From assembly GCA_004352715.1 (NCBI GenBank), contig SCFE01000097.1, forward strand, positions 1,528,438 to 1,592,437: 64,000 nucleotides of DNA, read 5' to 3'. Source of the DNA: Hofstenia miamia (taxonomy: Eukaryota > Xenacoelomorpha > Acoela). Positions 11,221 to 25,100 of the stretch are shown in pieces. The notes under the pieces are model-generated. The model made no database searches. It had not been told where the DNA came from and saw only the letters and a list, made by a program, of their open reading frames with translations. The translations under genes were made by a program, and so were the position numbers. Every line of letters starts with the position of its first letter. Positions within the stretch are counted from its first letter, which is position 1.

Positions 11221-13983
11221 AATGTCTTTGGTAATAATGATGTATTAAATAAATGTATTAAATTAAAATTTAAAATCCCATTTCTAAAATGCTAGAAGAA
11301 TTTTGAAGAGTCAAGACAAACATTGTATATTTGACGAATTTCACCGACAATGTAAATTATAACACAACTAACAAAATAAATGATTGATACAAAGCAGGAT
11401 CGCCCAGGTAGCCATATTCTCTCTAAATTTTATGATAGAATATTTTCAGTGGTGATTTTGTCAAATTGTGGAGTCGGTCAAATTGCGCATCCAGTGAAAA
11501 GTACAATTGGATACATATCAGGTAGTAGCCAGACCTCGACAGTTCAGCTCTGTTTACAAAGTGTTCTATACCAATTACAAAACATTTATCACACAATTGA
11601 AATTGTCTATGGAGGACACAGACGAAATGATAGCTCTACAAAATAACTAAAACGGAATTAAGTTAAAAATTAAAGCACATTATATTGCAAAAAACAGGAA
11701 TCGAAAGAATTAAAAATAGTGTTGAATTTCTAATGATTTGAGAAGTTCGCCAAATCGTATTCCAAATCCAAAACTTGTAAAGGAAGAAAATTCTAAAATA
11801 AAAGTAAGTGTAAATTTGCAGTATTATTATTATTTCATTTTAATTACAGAGTTAAGAATTAGACAATACTATATTTTAATAGTATATATGTTTTCCAACT
11901 TTCCAGCAACATTGTAAATGGGTTTAGATGCACAGCCCCACACCCATTCAGTAAAAAATCTGAGACCCACATCCACCTAATATAACAACCTAATATTGTG
12001 ACCGATATATTTTTTGGCAATTTTGTACGTAAGTCATTTGAATAATTCCTAATAATTTTATACTTCACCTGGTAGCTTATCTAGTGCACATGTGTTTTTG
12101 TTTAATGGAAAGAGGAGTCTAGGCAGAGAGGATATGCTATGGTGCAATGTCGCCCGTCACATTTTTAACATCGAATTTTCTGTTAAGTTTAAGTTTCCTA
12201 AAAAATTTTAAAGCTTTCATGGATTTCTTAAAAAAAATTTAAGCGCTCATAACTCTCAAGCTAATGCAGATATGCAAAATCTGTAAGCACCACTAGATAT
12301 AGAACTGACTTCTCTTTGTCTACGGCGCCACAATTTCTGAATTTTGCACAGCGCACCCGGACTGCACTTGGGAAGTGGCGGCGGAACGAATTGTGGTTAG
12401 GGAGGGGGCAAATTACACTTATTACTCGCAAAATGACTAAATAAGAGCACCGTTACTGCTTAAATTGCAAAATTTAGGGTTTAAAAAATTGATTTTAGGG
12501 GGGCTGTTATCTCTTCCCCCACTTGTACCAACACTGGAATTTATAGAAAAAAATTATTGAGGCTAGCTGTTGCTTCCATGGGCCTTAGACCTCAGGACTG
12601 CATTAACATTTGGAATGGTGAGAATTGAAAACATGTTTAAAGAATTGGCATTTTCAGGGAAAAATTGTGAATTTTTTAAGAACTTCAGCCACAGTAATAC
12701 AGTTTTGTACAAATTTCTAACAGTATGTTCGAGCACGTTCACTAATAGTTATTTCCATATCTTTAGGATTTTTAAATTTCATAATAGACCTAGAGAAAAT
12801 TGCTGGAAAATCCAACAATATTTTGCAAAAAAATTTATAATATAATGAAACAAAGATGATGAGATATGTTTTAAGTGTCTCTTTTTTAAAATTTTTGACA
12901 GTTTCTTGGAACATAGACCCTTTTTGGTTACTCCAAATGATCAAAACTAAAATTTACTCTTCAGATAATTCTGAAAATGACCTTGAATAAAAGTAAATTT
13001 TTATGCAACTCTGCTGAACAACGATCATTGTAGACAACAGTCTTTGCCGAAATCTATATCAAAAAAAACTAAAGATTTCGTTCTGTTGTCGAAATTGGCT
13101 GTAAATAAAATTAGTAGTTATGAAACTGTGTAACACTCGAAAGTTACTGTCAATATAAATACTACAAAGCAGTGTAAAATCTACCTTTAGACTACTATAT
13201 GTTCTAAGATGTAGATTTCCTTAACCAAAACATAATCGCAATTGAAATGAAGAGAGCACATATATCCTTGCAAACAGGATTAATAACTTTTAGGTTCACT
13301 AAATTGATAAATCGAAAGAATTATTTAAAAAAATTGCAATTTCCGAACTTGACACCTTATAATATATTCATTAAAGCTAAGAATGAATAATGCCGCCTAA
13401 GAAAGGTCCACCTATCTTCTTTAAATATTTTCAATTTTCCCCAACCATATTAAATTGCATACTAACTAGGCCCATAAAAAATATTCAGCTAAATTTCTGT
13501 GATAGCTCGATGATGAAGGACATAAAATATAGACAATATGGAAAGCTAATTTTATTCGAAAACAAAGTCTACACATCATTGTAGTTAATAAAGACTATAG
13601 AACCTAAAAATAAATTTTGAAAAATACTTTATTTTATGCCTTAATTAATGTAAGATTATCACTGGACAAAAACTTTGTTTAAATAAAATTGTAGCTTAGA
13701 ATTCGATATTTACAATTAAGTGCGTTATAAACCATCTGAGAATTCAGAATTAGTCTTTGTTATTAAAAGTCTTTGCCTATAATCTAATTATTTTGTTTTA
13801 AGGAATTTATCCTAAAAATAATATCGGCATAGAATGCAATCATCTAGAGAGTAGTCTGAATGACTCAGATTTAAAAAATAGCATGTATTACGAAGATAAT
13901 ACCTAACTCCATGTAAATATTTGAAAATTTAGAATATGTTGGAAAATTCCGTAAAAAATAGACATTGTCGATTGCAATAATTC
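11221..13983. other. Intergenic DNA without recognisable genes
   Basis: Several frames of 60-90 codons have no recognisable content. Around 12370 the sequence AGTGGCGGCGGAACG and nearby runs of G (AGGGAGGGGGC, AGGGGGGC) resemble one end of a CAGTGGCG-type hAT repeat, without a visible partner end. Confidence 0.4.
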
Positions 13984-14400
13984 GGGGGGGNNNNNNNNNN
14001 NNNNNNNNNNNNNNNNNNNNNNNNNNNNNNNNNNNNNNNNNNNNNNNNNNNNNNNNNNNNNNNNNNNNNNNNNNNNNNNNNNNNNNNNNNNNNNNNNNNN
14101 NNNNNNNNNNNNNNNNNNNGGGTGGTGGCCACGGGGGGGTATAAATTTTTTTTATGTGTTGTGGATTAATGGTGGGAAAAAAAAATTGTAAAAAAAAAAA
14201 AATCTTCTTATAAAAAAACCCCTCAAAATTATTTTTTTTTAAAAAAATTGTGGAACAACATTTTTTTGGAAGATTGGTCCACCAATTAGGAGTTGTTGAT
14301 AAACCCTCCCCCAATTATTAATAATAATCCAATTTTTAGGCATCCAAAAAAGTTTTAAAAAAAATTAAGATGAATTTTTTTTTTTTCGTAGTAGAAATTT
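13984..14400. other. Assembly gap and homopolymer-rich, probably low-quality sequence
   Basis: N at 13991-14119 is flanked by a G7 run on the left and GGGTGGTGGCCACGGGGGGG on the right, unlike the TA-flanked gaps elsewhere. The next 280 bases contain many A, T and G homopolymers. Reading frames here should not be trusted. Confidence 0.6.
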
Positions 14401-16000
14401 AACTTCGACAAAATTCATTTATGGTTATTTTTTGTTATTTTACACCTATCCTAATTTAAAAGTTTACAGAGATCGAGTTACTATTAGAGTTAAATTGCAT
14501 ACTTTAAGTTCATCTAGAAAAGCACTCGGAGAGCGCAAAGGCCTACAAAATAAAGAATGGAAAAATTATTAATTTAAATTTTTTATTAATTTTTTTTAGT
14601 AAGTAAAAAAATAAAAAAAAAAAAAATAAAGAATTTTTTTCCTTTTTTTTTTCAAACTAAATGATTTTCCCTAGATATTTTGAGATTTTCAATCAACAAT
14701 TTGCTAGGTTTTTACAAACCCTGCTTAATAAATAACAAAGAGAGGCAAAAACAAAACCTTTGCAAAGATATCAAATATAACAAATTGTTAATAAATTGTT
14801 AATAATTACAACTATATTATATAATTCTAAGAATTTCGAAAGCTATCCTTTTGGTTTGATAGAATCTGCTAATAAAAGACAATAAAAAATTCAGCATTTA
14901 TTATATTTAATTTAGTAACAGACTGTAGTGCAGGCTCTTATTATTACCTACAACGGTAAAAAAGTTTCTTCCGACATTTAACAAAAAATATTTCTTTTTC
15001 ACGGTACAGGAAATTAGCGTCATATGTGAGTTGCTTTCAAAAAATGAGAGCTGTTATTTATTTAAGAAATCTCATGCTCCCAACATATTCTAACTAACGC
15101 ACCTTTTGGTTAATGTGAAAAATTATAAATCATATGATATATTTTACTGCTAAGTAGGCCTTTATGCATATAATAACAAAAGCAACAAAAACTAGAAGAA
15201 ATGCTTACAAATTCACAGTGATGTTTGTAATCCACTTGTCAAGGCATTGTTTGCTAGAGAATTGTGTTGACCAAATGAAAACTGAGTTCCTAAAAGTTTC
15301 AATGGTAACTCACTTTTCCAAATTGAAAGAAGTACTAGAAAAATTACCTGCACAGTACTGCAGTGGACTAAAAGCTACTGGTGGAACTAAAGCGTATGGG
15401 TTGATGTAGTAATTGAGAGACAAATCAGAAACGTTGCCAAGAGTCGAATTAAGACATAGGCGTTTAAATGATGGAAGCTGATACTGCTGATTCTAAATGA
15501 AAACATTACATTTTGAAGGTGTTTCAATGAGTGGCTCAGCAATGTTAATGCATTAAACAATTGGCTTTCTTTGTCTATTTATAATATATCTGTATAAAAC
15601 CGAACAATTAAGTATATAAATAACAAATAAATATGTAAGTTGAGATCCTCAAAATCTTGTGGCGTCGTGTTTTCTTTCACAGTTCTCAACTAATATTTGT
15701 CAGTACAGGTGTGAAGGCTCGGTTCCTGGTCCCAGTTTCGAATCTGGTCACGCAGAGATTGGTCGGTAAGACCAAAAAAGAATTCAGACCCATGATCAAC
15801 CGCTTCGGGGCCAAATATCCATCTGTGCATAATATCAAGAATTTGACCTTATTATATTAAATATTAAGCATTTCATGTGCTTAAGAATAATACAATTAAA
15901 TTTGATTGTCTTTAATCAGGTTAAGGTCAAAACAGGATGCGATCAAATTTGATAGCATCCATTGTGTTTGTACAATTTGATATCGTTTTGCTTTTGCAAA
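14401..16000. other. Intergenic DNA without recognisable genes
   Basis: An 81-codon + strand frame (15164-15409) has no recognisable motif. At about 15700-15800 the string GTTTCGAATCTGG resembles a tRNA B box, but no A box or cloverleaf could be drawn, so no tRNA or SINE is called. Confidence 0.4.
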
Positions 16001-16225
16001 ATGGAAAAATCTAGTAAATTCAAAGTGGTTTTGGTAACAGGAATTTGCTTTTTGATTACGGTTGGCTATGTGATATTGGGGGAGTGCAAGAAACATAATT
16101 TACTACCACTACCCGTACCCGTAATAATTCTACCCGCATCCGCTCGTGCCAGTGAGGATATGTATACTATACACATAATAGCCACTCATGATAAAGGCTA
16201 CAGAATGTATTCCTTTTCCATTTAA
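16001..16225 (+). CDS. Hypothetical 74-aa secreted or membrane-anchored peptide
   Basis: The start chosen is ATG at 16001 because it puts a classic signal or anchor sequence at the N-terminus: MEKSSKFK (basic), then VVLVTGICFLITVGYVILG (hydrophobic). A short polar remainder follows with a Pro/Leu/Val stretch (LLPLPVPVIILPA), ending GYRMYSFSI and TAA. An AATAAA begins 7 nt after the stop, so a transcript would have almost no 3' UTR. It could be a single-exon gene, the last exon of a longer one, or a chance frame. No family is recognised, no Cys pattern or clear dibasic peptide set is present, and no promoter could be identified. Confidence 0.35.
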   Translation: MEKSSKFKVVLVTGICFLITVGYVILGECKKHNLLPLPVPVIILPASARASEDMYTIHIIATHDKGYRMYSFSI

Positions 16226-16231
16226 GCACTA

Positions 16232-16237
16232 AATAAA
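16232..16237 (+). promoter_or_regulatory. AATAAA immediately after the 74-codon ORF
   Basis: AATAAA starts 7 nt past the TAA at 16223-16225. In AT-rich DNA the hexamer is common, so it is only weak support for the ORF. Confidence 0.35.
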
Positions 16238-16259
16238 GATGTATGATGTATTCTTTATC

Positions 16260-19200
16260 AAAATATATAAATAAAATAATAAAATGATTCTAGTGCATAC
16301 TTCAACGAATTACCAAAAGTTCATTAACATGGGAAGATAACAAACAAGCTTGGTACTAATGGTGGTACTAATATTACTTGCTACTCATTCAGATTTATTT
16401 TTAGTACCTGGAATGCAAATATATGCACATGAAAACCATCGATAATGAAATTTATTGAACTACCACGTAATTAAAGAATCCACCACAATAATTAATAAAA
16501 ATTTCACCTGCCAAGTTAATCTGCATATTTATATAATGTTTAATTCTGTAGATTGCTTATATACAGCATTTAAAACTATATATAAGCATACATGCAAAAG
16601 ATGCGAATTGTAAACAGGATTTTCTTTACACATACTCGTCGTATGGTACCGCTTATGAAATATCAATGATTAATTATTTGCTTTCAGCTAATTATAGGAT
16701 AGGGTCGACCTGTTTACGCAATAACAAATCTATGTCAACTTTCTTAACTGTACTAGTATTATAGTCTCAATTTACCAAGGAAATCATAAATAATATCAAA
16801 CATGTTGCTATTGGTTGCATGACTGGTGTATGTCAGGAAAATCACTAAGTGGAAACATTTCTGTTCTCATAAAACTTGTTAATACTTAAAACCGATGTTT
16901 GCATTTAGATGCAGTATAAAAAAAGGAAATATGTTTCGAGAAGAGGGCGTCTTCGCTTTAGACTTTCCTTCCTCTATGAATATCAGGATTAAACCCATTT
17001 AAATCATGTCCGGTTTGATACCAAAGCAGGTCAAGTCTGGTCAGATCTGAAGTGCAGACGATCTCTCATAATAACAACCCATACATCTATCGACTACCTC
17101 TGACCAACTAAATTTATATAAATTGAATACAAGACACTATATTGAAAAAACGTATTTAAAATTTTTAAGTGCATTCAATGATTAAACTGAGATTTTTGAT
17201 TTGGTGACCTAATCATCTAAATAATCAAATTCTTATACAATCAACTCAGCAGCGCTTGATTAAGCCTCATATTGTTTAAGCTTGGCTAGCTTTGTCTTCT
17301 CAGTCATTCACTGCATTTATAATTTTTGGTTGAGAGATGATCTCGTCTCTTCCAGCGTGGAATGTAAGGTGTGCAGTTTATTTTACATATTATATGATTC
17401 GACCTCTAAATCTCTTATAAGTTGCATAGACCCTAATCATCCACAAGGTTTGAAAATATTACTCAATTTGGACAAGAAAAAAATTCTTTGAACCAACATT
17501 ATTCACACATAATTTTGTGTTTCGCATTAGGAAATTTCTATTATATATCAAAGCATTAGCTGTTTAGAAGTTCTCGCTGAATTCATATAGATTAATTCTA
17601 TTAAGCGCTGCATGAAACGCCTAAAATTCTCGGATTTTACAGGAAATCCCTCCCATATTTCCCTGATGAATTACAATTCCTTGATATTTCAATGATTAGA
17701 ATAGAAAAAATGTGAACGTGCGAAAAATTAATTAGGCAATGTGCACTTGCAAACATACAGAACACATTCACAATTATCCTACAAAATTCCAAATAAATAT
17801 ATTTTTTATATCATTCAGACAGGGTTTATCATTTTAATACAAATAATAATGTTGATTGAGTCAAGGGTCATTAGAAAGATAATTTTAATTAGAATGTTAC
17901 TTGCTGACGTAATCGTACGTAATTAATTTTTTCTAGCAAATTAATTCTACATTATCAAATGACATATTGATTAGTTTTACGCTTTCAAATATTTAGTTTG
18001 CATTAAACAAAGCTTTAATTCTAAACTTAGAAATCTATCCATTGCCTAAATTTGCTAAACAAACAATAAAATGTAATTTGAAATCATTCAAAAATACACA
18101 TCAATTTGGGTTCTTAAGCAACCCAAAGAAAACCTTTCGATTCTAGTCATTTTCTAATATGTTGTTCTGATTTAAGAAGTTGATAAGGTAAATTTGCAGA
18201 ATTATCAAATTTGTAAGTTTAATTACAAAGTAGTTGCAATGCCAGGACCAACTAAAATTTCTTAATTGGTCCTGGACCAAAGGTGTACACCTTGTTCTGG
18301 ACCCAAATATACATTATGAGTTTATATTTTGATGGACTGAAATCAGTTAGTTTTGAGCTTTTAGTATGGAAAAGTTTCCTGAGTTTTTTGCAAATAAGTT
18401 TTGAGTTAGTTTCTTGCATCAATGACCCAGTTTTCTAACTTTAAAACGACGTTTTTTGCCCCAATAAAAATTATCTAGCCGCAAGTATTCTTTGTCAGCG
18501 ATACGAGGCAAAAAATCCTATCTGATTCATATTTTGACTCTGTATTAGCTTTTTGTTATTTACTTTGGCCTCAATACCGTTTTGCATTTTTTATGCTTGC
18601 ACATATGAGGGTGACTTTGGTCACCACTAATGTTTTTTTAAAGCATGAATTATGATAGCTATTAGCATTAACACATAGAATATGAAGAGGAAACTTGTGC
18701 AATTGATTTGCGATGATCGTTTGAATGATTTGAATATTCATAAAATTATAAATTACAAAAATTTTGGTAAAACCGGCCAAAGTCACCCCATTTTACGGTA
18801 ATGAGTTCCATAATAAGCCTACTCATCTTTTGAAAATATCCACTAAATCTTTCATAGTCAAACAGTTAAGCTGATTCTATTAAAAACATTTTGGGTTTGT
18901 TAAACACACAACACTGCTTAAACCCTATAAAGCAGAACAAAATGTGAAAATGGCATCAATCCATGTAGTTTAGGATTATAGTCCTAGTTAACGTAGTATT
19001 GAAACGAGTAGCAATTTTTCAAATTTTAAACTAATTTTTTATCTAAGTCATTATAGTATATTGCAGAATTTCTTCTATTACAGACGAGATGAAGTGATTT
19101 GGCACACATATTTACTTTGTATATTAAGTCAATATCGTTTATGAGCATCGATAAGCTGTGTAGATGTGCATCAAACCAATTATCAAGTTTATTGAAATGT

Positions 19201-21900
19201 TCGCTTTTGCTTACACGGTGTACTTGGAATTTTATTTGAATTTTGCTATGAATTTAGGTGAAAATGAAAACCAAATATAAAGAAATATACCATTTATAAA
19301 ATAACTACTGAATAGTGGCGCTCAAACCTTAAATGAATTGACATTTTCTAATAACAGCGCAAGTTTTAAACAAATATCACACTTCCCTGACAGTTTCTGA
19401 CGTTTATTTAAAATGGAAAATTAATTTAACAGTTAATTAGCGTTTAATTGACAGACTGAAAAAATCGTGTCAAGAAACAATAGCTTCTTCCGGACGAAAT
19501 CCTTAGTATACTGTAGTAAGTGAAATTAATCATTAAATTACACTAAGTTTCCTGAGTCTCTTAGTTCAATCTAGATGACTATAGATGAGCAGATCACAAT
19601 AAAAAAATGTTTGTATATCTATAGAATAAAAATTATTTATAGCAAAGTTTGTTTACTACAGACTCTTACGCCTGCGAAGAAATAGGATAAAATAGATAAA
19701 ATAGACATCGGGTTTGGTTGAACAACATTTTTTAATTTTCTTACATCCTATGTAGCCATGTAAGTTTAATTACACTATCTTTTTCAATTTATCCTCACTT
19801 CAATTTCCTTACTCTAATGTATACGAGTATATTCTTTCATTTTTAGAATGGCTCTGAACTCCAAATGATTTCACGAGACAACGATTTGGGAAGGGAGTGG
19901 ATAAAATCAGAAGGAAATAGAGAGACATTAGAATTTAGTGAAAAAAATTCTAAAACTTTATTTTTTTAAACATCACACTGCACACGTAGTGAGTACTGCT
20001 CTGCGGTCATCACCGCGGCCACGGCTTAGACGTTATCCGGCCGTAGCCGCGGCCAAAGATTTTGCTTGATGGCCAAAATCCCGGCTAAGATTCACTTCTG
20101 AGCATTATGATGAACAATTTATTTCAATGTTTTTAGTTGTATTTTTGTTTTTAAGACGTAGTCCTTTTGACCATTTTCTTTAACTGTTCGAACCATGCGC
20201 ATGCTTTCAATCGTTCCATTGATAATTGCAGTATTTCGACCAAGAAAATTACCTTGGCCGCATAACACTACTAGTGAGTGATGTATTAATCAAAATAGCA
20301 CATTAACTCGAGAAATTGATATTTTCGCTTCGTGTTCGGCCTCGACTACATTGATCGCTTGAACATCTTCCACGAGCTTTCAATTTACGACCGAAAAATG
20401 TTTTTATCCGATTTTCAATTCCTGAGAATTTTTTGTATAACTCTGCTATAAGCTTCCAAAATAATTTCTCCAGGTTTAATAGCATGCTAATAGTAGTAGT
20501 TTATATTACTAAAAACTATGTCGGCAACAAATCTGTCTAAATTATATAACGTGATTCAAACCAGATACTTGATTATGCATGGAAAATTAATATTGAGACA
20601 GCCTGAGAATAAAATTCATAAAAGGTGGTTCATTTGGAATAAAATCTGATAAATGCAATATCAGGTAATTAATCATTTTGACGCAAATGAGAATAACGCC
20701 TCAAAACCAAATCAACAATTTCATAAACTCACGCTCAATTCCAATAAATGTGATGGGACATCTGTTTATTAAATGTTTATGCTGATCAAAATCCAAATTT
20801 CAAGTCTTGCACAGCAAAGTGAGGTTTATGGTGCTTTATTCAGTATTATCAATTGAGTGAAATTTATTAAAACTGATTACGTATGTAAGCAGGATAAAAT
20901 TGGTTTTTACTTTCTAAATATTTTGTCTAATCGCCAAAAATCCAATATGAATCACAAACTAATATCTATAAAGAACTCAGACGCGAAATTGGAAAATCTA
21001 TCACGAAAGAGTGCACATTAAATAACACATGTTTCATTTTTATAGTCTTAATTATTGGCATTCTTCGTGACTAGAATGTTAATTTGGAGTAATTTATTTT
21101 CCAATTTCAACATTTCTTAGCAACCCGGCAAACACATAATTTCAATGACCTCTATAATAGGGGTTCATTCAACTACTCGTAGTTAGGATTGACTATATGC
21201 AGGGATGTATTTTATAGGAGTGCTCTAAATTTAAAAGATTGGCAAGCATTTGTTTAAGAAAAATTGTATATAAAATTTCTTCTTCAAATGTTATAAATGG
21301 GCAATCTTAATTCAACAACCTAAGCCAATAACTTAAAATTAAACAAGAGAGGGCCGAGTTCTCAACCTAATTTAACAAGTTGCCCCCCCCCAAGACGCCG
21401 ACTCTATTACAAATCTAAATTGAAATATTGAATCACAATTTAAAAATAATTATAAATACCGTTGCTTTCAATTGAGCTTTGGTTTTTTGAAACCGTTACA
21501 TTGGCATTTAAAAAAATTTGGATTGATTTTAAATTAAAATTACCAGTGCAGCAGAAATATTTGAAAATCCACCTAATTTTGTGACGTATGCAATTGCTAA
21601 ATAAAACGAAATTAATAAAAAACCGTTTAAGACATTGACGAGGTTCAATTATGGAAAATGAAATGATTAAACGCGTGATAATAATCAAAGACTGGCGTCG
21701 TTCAATGTTCACCAGCAAAGAAACAACAATTTGGGTTATTTATTTTCTATATAGGACACCAAAGGTCAATTTCAGCAGAATTCACAAAAAGTTATTAATT
21801 ACTAGACAAATACCAATGCAATAAATTTAAAAATTCTTCAAGAGTTCTTTTTATATTGAACAATTCAATTTCAATAATAAATTTAAGAATAATATGATAA
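16260..21900. other. Intergenic DNA, no genes recognised
   Basis: Contains only short frames. Near 18241-18300 there is an imperfect palindromic patch built from AGGACC/GGTCCT and GGTGTACACC. Around 20010-20100 a GC-rich patch repeats CGGCC and CCGCGGCC units and resembles a decayed transposon end. Neither could be delimited. Confidence 0.45.
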
Positions 21901-21912
21901 TTGCATTCATAT

Positions 21913-21918
21913 TTTATT
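21913..21918 (-). promoter_or_regulatory. Possible polyadenylation signal for MBNL (minus strand AATAAA)
   Basis: Minus-strand AATAAA about 80 nt past the TGA (22002-22000) that would end MBNL exon 6 if that exon is terminal. The hexamer is frequent in this DNA, so support is modest. Confidence 0.35.
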
Positions 21919-22065
21919 GTTTCTTTTGCCTGATTAATGAAGGCTTTTGTTGAGTTGAAGTTAAATTTAATCAAGGGGAAATAAGTAAGTGATCGCATTT
22001 CAACAAATTGATTCTTTTGTTCATAAAATATGAGGTTTTTGAAAAGGATGGAAGAGCTACTAACA

Positions 22066-22179
22066 GAAATTAGTTGAGATAAGTCGAGTGCAGTCGCAGG
22101 GCGTTTGAGACCATTGGAGGCAAAACTAGCAGCTGCAACACTTGTGGCGCTTGTCAGATTAGACGTCGGGGAATTAGAC
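22066..22179 (-). CDS. MBNL: MBNL exon 6: C-terminal tail with KRP motif
   Basis: Acceptor ATTTTGTTTAG ends at 22180. The exon opens SNSPTSNLTSATSVAAASFA and then reads SNGLKRPATALDLSQLIS. The Ser/Thr/Ala-rich run before LKRP...LDL parallels the vertebrate MBNL segment ending SLKRPLEATFDL, which follows ZnF4 and contributes to nuclear localisation. A donor GTTAGT at 22065 would end the exon in phase 0 after 38 codons. If it is ignored, the frame runs 21 more codons to TGA at 22002-22000, with AATAAA at 21913-21918. Either a terminal exon or a spliced internal exon is therefore possible, and both may be used. No later exon was found. Confidence 0.8.
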
Positions 22180-25100
22180 TAAACAAAATGTGTATTATTG
22201 AACATAATTAAATTGAAACCACAAAAATGCAGAAACAAAATCCTACGCCTAATTTCCTTTTAAAATTATGTACACATTACATGTCTACAAACGCTACTTT
22301 ATATGCAGCGATGCGGTTCACAAATTTTTTATAACAGTAGTGGTAAGGTGTGCGCAGTTGATGACATTTTAAAACAGGCTGATGCTTAGGTAGAGTTATT
22401 TAACCAGAAATGACTATGTCTGCGTAAGCAATAGAAATATGAAAAATTCTGGATTTGGAATAAGCAATCAAATCATTTGGGTCGGGTTAAGTTGGGGTGG
22501 CTTAGCCAATAAATCGCAAAGAGGAGATCTGTAGATCTGTAAGGAATGCTCCATATTGCTTGGGATCGAAACAAATGCATACATTTTAAATAACTTCATT
22601 TTCAAGTAAAACTTCAATTTTAGAAATTGATTGAGAGTGAAATAGGTCGAATATCGGTTATTGGATTAATACTTTTCCAAACAACTGGCATCTGCGCAAT
22701 CAAATGGGGTAGGATCACAAGATAAGAAGGAAAATTTTATAAATTGAGAAATGGTCTGGCTTGCAGTTGGTTGTTGTGTAGCAGTGGCGGAAACAGAAAT
22801 ATTTTTTAGAGGGGACCCAATGCAAAATAAAATGCTAAGTGCATAATTCGGTACTATGGCTGGTTAAAATTCAAAATTATGCGTGAACTTCACCATCATT
22901 TACTGAGTCCAAAATGTAAATATACAATTTGTGCAACTTTTCAAGACCCAACAGAATTTTTTATAAATTTTAATTATTTCATTGTTTTAGCCCAAGGAAG
23001 TAATATTAATAGTGGCCAATTGCGTGAAATTGTATCAAATTTTTCAGCAAAATAATGATTATTTTTAAAAACAACCGTATTTTTGTGTAATATTTTTCAC
23101 GAAAATATGCACTAAATTGAATATATGTATTTCAAATTATAGGATTTCATTGTGCACTACAAATGAGAAACTTTTAGTGCATTTTTAATGATATAAGATA
23201 AAGTAAAGTACAAAATGTTCACATAAAATTATGAATGTCGTCAAATTTTGTTAAAATTTTGAAAAAATTCAAGAAAATCCAACATCCCAAAATGCAAAAA
23301 ATCGAAATTTTGCTGAGTTTTGAGAAGTCACAGAAGTGTTTCTTGTAGTTTTGGAGAAGGTGCATGTTGAAGAAGTCCACCCATATTATTGGATTTGAAC
23401 CCAACAATTTGCGACAACCTTTTAGGAACAAATGAATTTGGTTTGCAATTTTTTGCACCACTAACCCAAAATTTACCATTTTACCTTTGATAGAAGACAT
23501 CTGGTGAATGCATTATTTTTTTGTTTTCAAATATTTTAACAAATTTGTAAACGCATTATTTTTATTTATGTATTTTAACTAAAAAAATACAACCTCATGA
23601 GTTATAAAAATGAATGCGAACTTAGTATTAGTGCATGCTTAAAGTTTATATAAAATAAGCAACAGTCATCAATGCACATGAAGAAAAATCACGTTCTGAT
23701 GGCGGCCTTGATGCTTGGGCTGAAAATTCAACATTTGATAGCACAGGGATTCTCGAAATACATAGATTTCTAAAAATGTTTTCTTTTGCCATAAACTGCC
23801 ATTTAAAAGGATAAAACGTTTTTACAAATTTGCAAAGAATTTTCTCCAAGCTTCAATGGAACAGACAGAGCCGAGTCACGGATTAAGAGCGGAAATGAAA
23901 GATTAGACTCTCCTCTATCACGTGGAAAATTTCAGATTGAGTATAGCCATTTAACATTATTTTCTAGGATCATGAAGCTTTTTCAAAAATCCCGGGCTAT
24001 TTAATGTTCACTTAATTTTAATAATTTCCATTGAGTACTGAATTTAAATTGCAAATAACCCATCAGATGAATAAGTGAAGGAAATATTATTTACATGTAT
24101 GTGAATTTCACTTAAAGAGGAACTACTATAAAATATTTAAGAAACATTATTATCTTCAATCCGATTTTAACTCAATTGGGAATTTCATATCTTAGCCCAA
24201 ACCGGGCCCGTCCTACAAATATTACAATTATTCATCAGTATAAAGTTCGAATGGCTAATGATTGTTTTGCTTAGTAGTTCAAATTGGTCCGGTAATGTGT
24301 TTTGCTTTATGGTCCCCTACTTGTACGACTTACGAGATTTGGTGGAAGAAACATGGTTTAGCATTTGGTATTCTTAAGCCTTTTCGTGGATACCGTACCA
24401 ATACATTTATGTCTCTGTTGTGTTTTGTTGTGCCTGTTGTGTGACACAACAGACTTTTGCTGTTGTGTTGTGTGAAAAAAACCGCGCAACGTCAAGTCTG
24501 GATATGGGTTTTACTATTTTCCACGTAAATCAAATTTGGTTGTATTTCCGTGGATGTCTGGACCACTAATTTATAGGTGTTTAATCTACCAAGTTTTAGA
24601 AAGTTCTACATAAAGGTTCTCCATTATCATTAATAGGGTAATCAAGTATATCATATTGATCAGATTTTCATTTTCAAGTAACAGAAACTAGTTGATTATT
24701 AACAAATGTAACAGTTACATATTGAGAAGAATTTGGAGATATTTCTTATCGAATTCTGGATCTATTATGAAGTTTCAACAAACGCCACTTTTTTGGAAAA
24801 GTTTACATCCATCAGAAACCATCCCAACAATGTATTATTTCGAAAAACAACATTGAAAACCTGCTTATCTTTTCTTATGTCACCGTTAGCTCTTATAGAA
24901 AAATTACACTTGACTTCTTATGGGCAGATGAATGCACATGGACATATTTTGTAGCTATATGGCATCCTGTTTTACTTAACCTAGTTTAAATGTTCTTGGG
25001 TATTTTCTGTTTACATGTTATAACAGTTAGGCCAATAACCTTGAAATAAATTTAGTAATCTATTACCATCTCAAAAATAAAAACACATTTATGACAACCA

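Noticed and set aside
15700-15800. tRNA-like B box GTTTCGAATCTGG
   Set aside because: No A box at the right distance and no cloverleaf; a decayed tRNA-derived SINE is possible but not supportable.
17312-17376. Possible + strand exon after a very good acceptor (CTTTGTCTTCTCAG)
   Set aside because: 65 nt, open in a single frame, no homology or neighbouring exons; most likely chance.
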